A stretch of DNA of 29,286 bases from Saccoglossus kowalevskii (taxonomy: Eukaryota; Hemichordata; Enteropneusta; Harrimaniidae). Where the stretch lies: NCBI RefSeq assembly GCF_000003605.2, contig NW_003135343.1, positions 135,820-165,105 of the forward strand. Reading direction: 5' to 3'. The notes under the pieces are model-generated. The model was given only the letters and a program-made list of their open reading frames with translations. It was not told the DNA's origin and did not search any database. Shown one piece after another: positions 20,400 to 29,286 of the stretch (position 1 is the stretch's first letter; each line of letters begins with the position of its first letter). Position numbers and translations under genes: made by a program.

Positions 20400-21930
20400 G
20401 AAAGCTTTTTTTATCTAGGTATATTCGTACGAGGCATACACTGTCTGGGCATAGTTTATTAACACATATTGGCAATAATGAGGCAGCCATGTAAAAATGG
20501 TGTGATTTAGCAAATTTAGTCCGGTTCAACAACATTCTAAGAAAAGATTTCTCATTAGTTTTTGAGTGGATGATGCCTCTTCATGAAAAACTATTATTAT
20601 ACATCTGACACAGCAATACCATTAGTTACAGCGTGCCGTAATTTTGTGTTATTTTACGTGGTATTTCAACAACTAATTCGTTTATCGTAATACATATGAT
20701 TTTATACATATACAATTCACATTACCTCTACTTTAATACAACCTAATTCCTTACCTTTTCACCGCTAGTTTCCTTTTTCATTCCAAATTGACAAAATAGT
20801 CCCGTTAATAGTTTGCGTTTTCCTTTAGAATATTGGGACAAAATGGCAAAGAAAATGAAAATTTACTCAAATTTTCTTCGGTTGGCTCCAAAATTAAGGT
20901 TAATTTCCAAAAAAAATTGACGAATATTTAGAAAAATAGTGCAGACAAATTTTGGCGAGAAACATCACAGAGTTCATTGGTTCAAAATATGACCAATCAT
21001 TAAATTAATCACTAAATGCAATGCACTTGGTACATACATACTGTAAACCAATTGCAGACTATAGTGTTGTTAGTATATATGCCAAGTATGTAACGGTAAC
21101 ACTAGATCGTTGAGTATGCCAAAAATCTTTGAAAGTAAATACTTCCAATATTTAAATTCAAGATGTTGGCCGAACCATCATTTTAAATCATTTTCAAAAA
21201 TGAATAAATCAATGCACTTATATATGTATGCTACAAAACAAATTTCAGGTAAACATGGTTTCTAAAAATAAACTGTTTCTAAAAATGTTCTAAACACTTG
21301 TTTCCTATTGTTTGGCGAATTAGTTGCTATTAGAGGTACGTTTGTAAAGTAAATGGTGCAAACAGTTCTCCTTTCCTTTATTTCAAAGGCTGGTGTAATG
21401 AAAGATTAAAATGGCACAGTAAAAAATAAACATTACAAGCTGGTAGGCTGGTTGGCGGACCGCTCCGTCCAAAAAGCAAACTACGTGTTATCACAGAAGA
21501 ATCAATACGTCAATACAGTGGAAATTACACACACACACACACACGTGATTTTAAAGGCAATCCTAGCAGAGCGGATCGACAACATGGTCTCCAATTACTA
21601 GTACGTCACTGTCACGTGGTTTATCTGCTTCACCAATCATTAATCATGTTCGTGCACAGAAACAATGATTTACATCTTATACCCAACCCTTGACATACAT
21701 AAGCACCACTGTTGGGGATTTGTTCAGGCAGTTGGGTTTTTGTGTTAATCCACACGTCATTTTGTCTTCATGTTGATTGTAAACTGGTCACACTTGTAAT
21801 TCATATGCAGAGTGTAAATTATACAGCTGCATTCTTCTGCTAAGTGTAATTGCCACAGGTGACTGTAACACATATTCTAAACCGACATTATCTTGGCGGC
21901 TACATAACTCGAACTTTGTACCTTGGCTAA
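20400..21930. other. Non-coding stretch with a short (AC)n tract
   Basis: No gene recognised. A CA dinucleotide run lies at about 21530-21544, and repeat A copy 3 lies at 20623. Confidence 0.5.
20623..20675 (+). repeat. Dispersed repeat family A, copy 3 (fragment)
   Basis: TTAGTTACAGCGTGCCGTAA followed by TTTTGTGTTATTTTACGTGGTATTT; only the 5' end is left. Confidence 0.6.
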
Positions 21931-21933
21931 GAC

Positions 21934-22352
21934 ACCCGGGGGGGGGCTCACATTGAAGTGCTATATGTATATATGTGCCGCCAAAAGGGAATCCAAATTC
22001 AACACTTCTGTCTGTAAAAGGTTATGTTATTTTACCCTGTCTGTCTGAAAACTGAGGGGTATCCTTTTGTCATTAATTTTGTCTGAAAATGGGACCGTCT
22101 CTAGAGCTTGAGTGATCCAACAATCAGGAGAATGAAGCTGATTTTTTGATTTTGTTACTTCATTTCGATCGTCAAAGCATTTTTCATTTTTTTTTCTTTT
22201 AAGCCCACCTGCTTTTTCCTTGTTACCGTTTATGCTTATTGTCGGGAAAGGGGTGTCAATTTGAGTTTATTTCTGTCTGATAAGGGAAAGGGGTTTCAAA
22301 CAACCAGCTACACACCCCTTTCAGTATTTTTTGCAAGTACCCCCGGAGGGAG
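21934..22352. repeat. Interspersed repeat with G-run and C-run ends
   Basis: Starts ACACCCGGGGGGGGGCTCAC and ends GCAAGTACCCCCGGAGGG, with repeated internal GTCTGAAAA/GTCTGATAA and GGGAAAGGGGT motifs. Looks like a non-autonomous element with short complementary ends; no coding capacity. Confidence 0.45.
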
Positions 22353-22569
22353 CTAAAACTGATAAGCATTACTCAAAGTACAACGCCCGGAGTTGACAAG
22401 AAAATAGATTTCTTCCTAAATTATTGACAATGTTAGCCAAGGAATGTTCGAAACCATCAATCAGAGCAGGTAGAGCGTCTAACGACTTATTTTAAATGAT
22501 GGTAACACTGGTATTAGAAAGATCATGCCATAATCAATGCATTGAATTATTCATGAGCAAATGATTGAA

Positions 22570-22730
22570 GCTGAAAGGGTGTCACCTGCGCACGCGCGGG
22601 AATTGAGTTCCAAGCGACGATAACAACACACGCTAAAAAACGCAAAGGCTCATGGGTAGACACTTGTTTGTAAACAATGACACGCTATGGCCATCTGACG
22701 CATGCGCAGGTGACGACTCCCCCGCTTTAA
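22570..22730. repeat. GC-rich palindromic element (repeat B)
   Basis: GTCACCTGCGCACGCG at 22581-22596 faces its inverse CGCATGCGCAGGTGAC near 22699-22714; the outer right end (CGACTCCCCCGCTTTAA) matches, inverted, the start of the copy at 14915 (TTTAAAGCGAGATGGTCGTCACC). Suggests a MITE with inverted ends. Confidence 0.5.
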
Positions 22731-23019
22731 CCATAAAATACCTCAAAATAATAAGCCTCTACGAAGTGGGAATTGTCGTGTCAAAAGTTGCCTGATTTCC
22801 TAGTTGATGGGGCCAATTTAGACAAAATCTTTGACTAAACACAAAAACAATGAGTTTACTCTGGGCTGGATATAACAACAAATCAATCAACGTGTGAACA
22901 GTAATAGTACCTAGGTTGCTGAAAAGTAGTCAAAGAAGTTAAGTGTAATGACTTAGCTAAATGTATATTTTTGTTAAATCCGGGATGACGCAGAACTATG
23001 TCACCAATTACCAAACAAA

Positions 23020-23210
23020 ATCATACGGCGTACCGTAATTTTGCGGTATTTTACAGGGTATTTTATTCCTACCATATTAGGAAATGCGAATTCCAAATAT
23101 GGAACGATTACGCGCTGAAGCGTCCTCTAATAATAAAAACAAACATGGCAGCCTCCATGATTTGACCGGATCCCATACAAAGTTCGCTGATTCTGTTTCA
23201 AACTTTTTGG
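23020..23210 (+). repeat. Dispersed repeat family A, copy 4
   Basis: GGCGTACCGTAATTTTGCGG through CATATTAGGAAATGCGAATT to AGCGTCCTCTAATAATAAAA and ATGATTTGACCGGA, colinear with copy 2 over about 190 bp. Confidence 0.8.
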
Positions 23211-23263
23211 ATTTCGGCATTCCCATGATGTATCCTTGGAAGGAAAAGATGTATAATAATATA

Positions 23264-23389
23264 ATTATTACGAGGATACAAACAAGTATGCACTCAGACA
23301 GTACGCCATCGCATCGACCGACGCGCAGCGGATGTCGATACTCTCGCTGTACTGTCTTCGTGCATACTTTTCGGCATCCTTGTAATAAC
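23264..23389. repeat. Long imperfect hairpin
   Basis: ATTATTACGAGGATAC...AAGTATGCACTCAGACAGTAC pairs with the inverse of GTACTGTCTTCGTGCATACTT...GGATCC-type right arm (GCATCCTTGTAATAAC), arms about 45 bases with roughly four of five bases paired and a GC-rich loop. Confidence 0.6.
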
Positions 23390-23659
23390 CTCATATTCAC
23401 CTTTAATTAAAATGGTACAAGTCTTTTTTTTCAATAATGCTTGTGAAGATATTGTCCTCACTTCATTATCCACGGGTAGGCCGCGAGTATAACATACCAA
23501 AATTAGTTGAGAGTATCATTGCGCAAAACACGTGTTGAAACATTATGAACTTTTGTGGTCCTCTCTATTTTTTACGTGAGTTGGATTTCAAAAAACTCGC
23601 CTCAACATACGCATATATGTATGTGAGAGATTACTTCACGTGGACACTGTTTAACCTTG

Positions 23660-23814
23660 ACACGGTTCAATGGTCGCGGGCGTAGTGTTTCAATTGATAT
23701 CCCTGATAAGACTGTTTTGTTTTGTTGCCATGGCGGCACCGTCACTAGGTCAGGGGTTCAGTTGCAGTCATTATGTGTTAGCATAGTTATTGTTCACGCT
23801 GTATTCTTGCCAAG
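23660..23814 (+). promoter_or_regulatory. Candidate non-coding first exon and promoter of gene 2
   Basis: A strong donor CAAG/GTGAGT at 23814/23815 lies 1 kb before a matching acceptor TTTTCCACAG ending at 24813, 17 bases upstream of the ATG. Gene 1 also has an acceptor-like site just before its ATG. No TATA box was identified. Inference only. Confidence 0.3.
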
Positions 23815-24830
23815 GTGAGTATTTATTGTTGCGCTATGCCGTGTTCTACCAATTTAAACGGAAGCCATTTTTTTATATTATTCAACACTATAAAGTGGCG
23901 ACTGAATGTCGATATAAATGACGGTGACACGGACCCTCCTCCATACAAATCTGCTACTATAAAACTCAACAGAGGAACCGTCAAAGTACGTTGAATTTGA
24001 CTCGTTCTTGTGTAGACCCGTCACCGGTGTCTGTCGAGCAGTCGATTGCTCCAAGTAATTGCTCCAGGCTGAAAATGATTTGTTTTCTATCCGCGTTCAT
24101 GAATACCCATTCGATGGAGATTGACATGGTCTAGCGAAAACCTGTTATTATTTCATGGTCGTGCATAATAGTATCTCTGGCAAGTGTTAGGTCGCGAATT
24201 ACGCTGAGGGATTTGTATCTATGTACACCTATGTACACATATTAATACGCCTAGACAAAAACAAACCAACAACAAATCGCAACTGTAATAATTTGATTAT
24301 GATCACCATACAGGAAGGACAGGGTTTAGTTTTAACAACGCTGTGCTGAAACAAAGGCAGCTATGTGTTCTTAGTCACAACTCCGGTCAGTTGGGCAAAA
24401 TGCCAATAATGTAACGGGGACATTTCAATCAAAATCGACGCCTCCTTATAGGCTGTTTAGATAGTTGGATGATTTCATTCCTAGACTGATTGGTCAACCG
24501 TACTATGGCCGAAAGCAACTTGATGAGCAAATATATTGTACCTGATGAAAAACATTATAAAATATTCATAGGACAAATTTTAAGATACTGGTATTTTGAG
24601 GCCTTTTTGAACATTGTCTCTCAAGAACAAAATATTTACATATATATTTTCATGCATCGTTACTCATGACTTTTATTTGGATATGATACATGATTTATTA
24701 TATACATGTATGGTCAGAAATGACATTTTACCTACAAAACGACAACCGAGACTAGCCTCGGACATAAAAACTACACATCGGACTTCATCGCACTTACTCT
24801 ACATTTTCCACAGAATAAATAGTTGTTATA

Positions 24831-24905
24831 ATGGGTTGCGGAACATCAAAACAAATCACAGTTGTCGAGAACAGAAAAACTCGTGTAAATCAAGAATGTG
24901 GCGGG
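24831..24905 (+). CDS. Gene 2 exon 1: lipidation signal
   Basis: 25 codons starting MGCGTSK with A at -3 and G at +4; ends GGG before GTAAGT (phase 0). Confidence 0.8.
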
Positions 24906-27900
24906 GTAAGTAGAAAAATGTACTTCTCGTGTCACAATCGTCTGGGTTCTGGGAGGAAACACCTCTTGTACGCAATTTACACATTCATTTCATTGAATTT
25001 CATTAATTGTTTTGTGTAACCAAACCATAATATTTATTGTATTATCGATCCCGTGTACAATGATATTTCTGTCTGTTCATATAACATACGACATTCACAT
25101 GTATCCGATTCGACAGTCTATTTGTATAATGTTACCGAACATTATTAGTCGTAACACGTGTTAAAAGCATCGTTATTATTGCTTACTTAGGCCAGCAAGA
25201 TCAAAAAGCATTTTCGCATGGAAGATACCTTCTGGGAAAAGAAGAAAATACTCATCCCTGACTATGAGAGAATGAAGTTCTTGGACCAACACGCTCTCGA
25301 TGTAATTATTAAATCCATCTAACATCTATTTCCGAGTTTATAAGAACAACTACGTGTTAATTGGCATTACTAAGAGTTATATTAATATTATATTAAGAGT
25401 ATCCGAACTACTACTTTACGCAATTGTTTTTAATTATGTTTATTAATTGTTTTTAATAATATAATTTAATTACGACGCTGCAATTATATTTCAGACGCCA
25501 AAAGAACTCAGTAAGAACGCAGACCAGTTGGTTAAACATCTTTTAAAAGTCACTAAAAATACTATAGAAAAGTATCGAGTAATATTCAGATGGGAAGCCG
25601 AACACGTAGACTTTAACGACGGTAATGAAATTGACACTACAGTGAGTTCTATTTTGGAAACTGATAAATCTTCGCTTGGCGGTTATGCCACTCTTTACAA
25701 GTATCTGTGCGAGTAAGTTTTTTTATTCAATCACATTATTTTTACAAAAGTGTCTTTGTTAAATCTTAATACGTGTTTAAATCTACGAAAAGCACTTTGT
25801 GGATAATTTCATATATTATTCCTACAAAGCACGCCCTCTAGAGACGGGATGCTTTATGGCCTAACTGAGTAACGAAACACCGTTAATAGCGTAACAATGT
25901 TATGATTTATACTCGTTTATCAATATATTGTTTTCGCAAAACAACTTTTTGCTACACAACCAGACACTTTCGTCGTTCAGAGGCAAATTTCTTTGACCCA
26001 TTTCCACAATTTTGGCGCCCGATTGCAAGAGAGAAAATAGAGGACTAGTTATAGAAAAGTGTATTAAACAGCATTAAACAGCACTAAATAGTGTATTTTT
26101 ATTCAGGTTAGCTGGCTTGGAATGTGAAATAATTCAGTGTCCTGCAAAATATGGAAATTATTTACCTGGTGACGACATTTCTCTGGAAAATGCTACTCCA
26201 AATTCGAATAAGATTCAAATTAAGAAACAATGGTACCTATGTGATTGGACCTGGATAACCAAGGCGTGTGGTAAGTTATACAAGTTAAGTAGTATACAGA
26301 TAATAATAACAGCTTAGAGTGGCTATTCAATATACTGTGCCATTTTTGTTACCCATAGTTTATTGTACTACGGAAATTCACGTTGTGTTTTCTCTCTCGA
26401 CTTGCCAGTTGTTACTTTTCTATTAGAAACAAATTAATGAGACCTACATAGAAATACTTGTTTTCACACGTGCTTGCTTAATTTATATATGATTCGTTTT
26501 TAGATAATAGCGAACATTCAGATGACGTCAAAAAGTTATGGAACGAATCCAGCTTCATCTGTGATCCGCAACACTTTATTTGCAGCCATTTTTATGATCA
26601 GGAAAACGAAGACAGAGCAGTGTCTCAATCGGAAATACAAGAATTTGAGAAATGGAAGGATGATGCTCAAAAAACTTTTGGATATTTCACATACGGAATA
26701 AATACAGTCAGTCACCACGAAGGTGTAATACAAACACCGAACAACAAGGTACTGCTACGCATTCGAGCAACCTATGACTTGGATTATGGAGCACGTTTTG
26801 TAACCATTGATGAAGAAGAGACTTCACAAACAATGCTTCGATGTGGAGAAGACTACAGCAACAACGTGATGACATTTGAGGATCAAGATGATGTATGTTT
26901 CGATGTTCGATTGCCATGTGCTGGATCGTATTCCTTGACATTGGTAGGAAAACTGCCAGATGCACAACAGTGTGTGCAAGGAATGTCCTCTGACTTACTA
27001 TGCTATACCATAAAAGGCACTGGTAATGAAACTCATCATAGTTTCCCGGGAGAACGATTCGGATGGTGTTGGGGTGTGAATAGAAGATTTCTGGATAAAG
27101 GATTCAGTATGATTAATGCACCATTAATTCCAATCTTGAAGGCGGACAGCAGTACAGTTATCTTAAATGTAAAACTGCCAAATCGCGAATCATCGTTAAT
27201 GTGTGCTCTTGAGTACACATCGGGAACAGTAGATGAGAAACTGTTACGTTGCGTTAGTGGTGAGAAAAATCAAGACAGAGCTATGCTACATATATTGATT
27301 CCTTATAAGGGAGAATACCATTTAAAAATCATGGCCCAAATTGGCGATGATGGAGTTTCATACATTGACGCCGCCCACTATCTTATTCAAAGCCAACAGG
27401 CAGAGGATGTAGATGAATTCCCAGAAAACAAGAGATTGTGGGGTCCCAGTCGTGGTTTTTATGAAATTGGATTGGAAACTGATGGTCCATCAAGAATTGT
27501 TTCCCAAAATGGCACATGTAATTTAAGAATATCAAAACCAAGTGATATAGACCTTTTGCATTCAATTGAACACAATGGATCCAAATGTTTGCCATCTGTT
27601 TTTGCCGATGGAATTCACACTGGATTGGAAATGACGTACAGATTCAGACTGCCTAGTGTAGGTTATTATTGGTTCAAGCTGTTTGGGAAACGTCATGAAC
27701 CAAATAAACCGAAGCAAATAGGAGAATGGTTGATAGAGAACACATCAGCTTGGAAGGACGATTTGTTTCCCGATAACAATTGCACGTATGGACCAAATGA
27801 TGATTTTCATAAAATAGGACTCCGGTCAGACCTCATCTCATATCACTGCAGAGAATGGTACGTGCCAATTGGTTTTGCTGAAGAACGTCGATACGGATTT

Positions 27901-28828
27901 GTCGCATACAATCGAAATAGGTGGAAATAAGGATCTGTCTTGGGTATTTGCTGATGGCACACGCGATGGTTTGAAAATGACTTATAAGTTCCGACTTCCA
28001 CTTAAAGGATTTTACACATTCAAACTTTTTGGCCAAACTCATGTACCAAATCAGTCGTCATCGACCTACCCTGTAATTGGGTCATGGATGCTAGAATGCA
28101 AATCGGAGTGGAAGGGTGAGCTGTACCCAGACTCAAAAACCACGTACGGACCTGTTGATGTGTTTCACAGTTCTGGTCTCTCGCTGAAGGGCGGAAATTC
28201 CTCTCATATTATAGCCGAAGACGGCACATGCTGTGTTGTTATAACCAAACCTTCCGATGTCGAACTGATACATGATTTGAAACGGGATGACGTCAAGCAA
28301 AGAAAATGCTCATTTGAAGATCACAGAAACGATGGAACAGAGTCATACTTTTTGCTCAGATTGCCAGAACGTGGATATTATCAATTAAACCTTTTTGCCA
28401 AAAAAGGCAAACACGGAAGTAATTACCCTTATGCCGGAACGTGGTTGATAGAAAGCAAGTCACCGTGGCAAGGCGAGTTGTACCCGCTGCAGGACATGGC
28501 TTGGGGAGTCGATGACGAGTTTACCAATCTTGGATTGCAGTTGGAAGGCCACAATTCATCAAGAATCGTAGCGATTGACGGAAAGTGCGTTCTCGCTTTC
28601 AAAACGCCCAGTCCAATCAGCACCAAGTTTCAGTTGTATAGCGATGAAAGAAGAATTCATGAGAAGAAAACAGACGAGTACATTGAAGTGACATCAGATA
28701 TTAAAATGATATGCTTTAGTATGGAGTTACCAGACCCGGGGTTTTACAAATTCGAGTTGTACGGTAATCTGAAGGAGAAGGAAAATCTGCCTTATTTAGG
28801 GTGCTGGCTAATTGAGTATGAAAGATAG
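24831..28828 (+). CDS. KY/hillarin-like pseudoenzyme with six KY repeats and one frame break (gene 2)
   Basis: Exons 24831-24905, 25191-25301, 25495-25712, 26107-26270 and 26504-28828; read through a frame change near 27826-27833 the protein would be about 963 residues, without it about 664. MGCGTSK is a lipidation-type start as in gene 1. The transglutaminase-like core keeps FRWEAEHVDF and WYLCDWTW (Asp181), but the Cys position is Leu123 (SSLGGYA) and the His position is Pro166 (TPNSNK), so it cannot be catalytic by the family mechanism. Six KY repeats follow, against four in gene 1. Intron positions and phases match gene 1 at three sites; one extra intron splits the N-terminal exon. A structural or scaffold role is inferred. 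The frame break may be a real lesion, a strain variant or an assembly error. Confidence 0.85.
25191..25301 (+). CDS. Gene 2 exon 2: conserved N-terminal helix
   Basis: 37 codons between TTACTTAG and GTAATT. MEDTFWEKKKILIPDYERM is nearly the same as in gene 1 exon 1, which fixes the frame and orthology. Confidence 0.85.
25495..25712 (+). CDS. Gene 2 exon 3: first half of degenerate core
   Basis: Acceptor ATTTCAG, TPKELSK to KYLC, ending in phase 2 before GTAAGT exactly like gene 1. The nucleophile motif is replaced by DKSSLGGYATLYKYLC. Confidence 0.88.
26107..26270 (+). CDS. Gene 2 exon 4: second half of degenerate core
   Basis: Acceptor ATTCAG, LAGLECEIIQC to WYLCDWTWITKAC, ending phase 1 before GTAAGT. 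The DHAWN motif of gene 1 is TPNSN here, four residues shorter overall. Confidence 0.88.
26504..28828 (+). CDS. Gene 2 exon 5: six KY repeats, with frame change near 27830
   Basis: Acceptor TTTTTAG, then DNSEHSDD and WNESSFICDPQHF in place of the YFL motif. Repeats 2-6 start near 27070 (WGV), 27439 (WGP), 27787 (YGP), 28145 (YGP) and 28502 (WGV). In repeat 4 the frame up to GLRSD continues only to a stop at 27928-27930, while the +1 frame from 27833 gives SSHITAENGTCQLVLL, the expected repeat sequence, and runs to TAG at 28826-28828. Confidence 0.88.
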
Positions 28829-29286
28829 ATTAAAGACAAATTTCTGTCAATGTGGCCATTATTTTTATTGTGCGATGATTTGAATTGAGGAATGGTTTTG
28901 CGAAACGCTTATGCTTGGATTCAGCCAATCTGATTAAAATCTGATGTAGTGTACGGGCTTTAATTATTTTGGCCATAAACTTATTTTAATTTTATTTTTT
29001 ATTACTTTTGTTATTAATGCCCTTTTATTATATTTCCACAACCCATATGCAAATGAGGTTTGAGAGCAAACAAAGTAGTCCCTTCAGGAGTACAGTTTTT
29101 CGAAATAAACAATATTTAGAAGTATGATATTTTCCCCTTGGGGTACATGAATATACTTGCCGAGTGAAATGAAATTTAAACAACAGTAATGGTACTTTTA
29201 GGCAGTCACTTATTTTGGCCCAAACTAATTTGCATATCACCCATGCAATAATGTTTTCGGTATTTTCACGGTCGATATGCAAATGA
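28829..29286. other. 3' flank of gene 2, no further gene seen
   Basis: Presumed 3' untranslated region and flank. Octamer ATGCAAAT occurs at 29047-29054 and 29277-29284 and inverted at 29228-29235. Confidence 0.5.
29104..29109 (+). terminator. Possible polyadenylation signal of gene 2
   Basis: First exact AATAAA after the stop, 276 bases downstream; ATTAAA variants occur earlier (28829, about 28932). Confidence 0.3.

Noticed and set aside
23077-23410. Overlapping 107-108 codon frames on both strands
   Set aside because: They fall in repeat A and the hairpin; the frames are explained by the repeat structure.
27823-27849. Possible mini-intron (GTCAGA...CTGCAG) explaining the gene 2 frame break
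   Set aside because: It would be about 27 bases, too short for normal splicing, and being a multiple of three would not correct the frame.

Overview
The window looks like nuclear DNA of an animal, probably an AT-rich invertebrate. Coding sequence is sparse and split by GT-AG introns, intergenic stretches are long and repeat-rich, and the recognisable genes are metazoan families. A hemichordate or cephalochordate would suit the expanded KY-like family, but that is a guess and not shown by the sequence.

Layout. 1-5720: no recognisable gene; contains a foldback element (about 4119-4331) and a 130-bp tandem duplication (4973-5237). 5721-12794, minus strand: an intact four-exon gene (742 residues) for a kyphoscoliosis-peptidase (KY)/hillarin-like protein. 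It has an N-terminal Met-Gly-Cys lipidation signal, a transglutaminase-like core with a complete Cys-His-Asp triad, and four C-terminal Ig-like KY repeats. Its 4.45-kb first intron holds a decayed, TTAA-flanked DNA transposon with a THAP zinc-finger remnant (9570-11193), best matched to Kolobok. 12800-18100: mostly non-coding, with a CpG-rich probable promoter. 18117-19638, plus strand: a secreted phospholipase A2 of the group I/II type, four exons, with a polyadenylation signal. 20063-20360, minus strand: a broken fragment of a third KY-like gene. 20400-23800: interspersed repeats and a long hairpin. 24831-28828, plus strand: a second KY-like gene in five exons, with six KY repeats, substitutions of both the catalytic Cys and His, and one reading-frame break near 27830.

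The two KY-like genes are divergently oriented, share three intron positions and phases, and are clearly paralogues. One keeps the catalytic triad and the other cannot be a cysteine transglutaminase or peptidase, so the locus pairs a candidate enzyme with a pseudoenzyme or scaffold. The pair, the extra KY fragment, the repeat-number change and the frame break together describe a gene family in active birth and decay. I saw no CRISPR array, rRNA, tRNA or bacterial-type operon.
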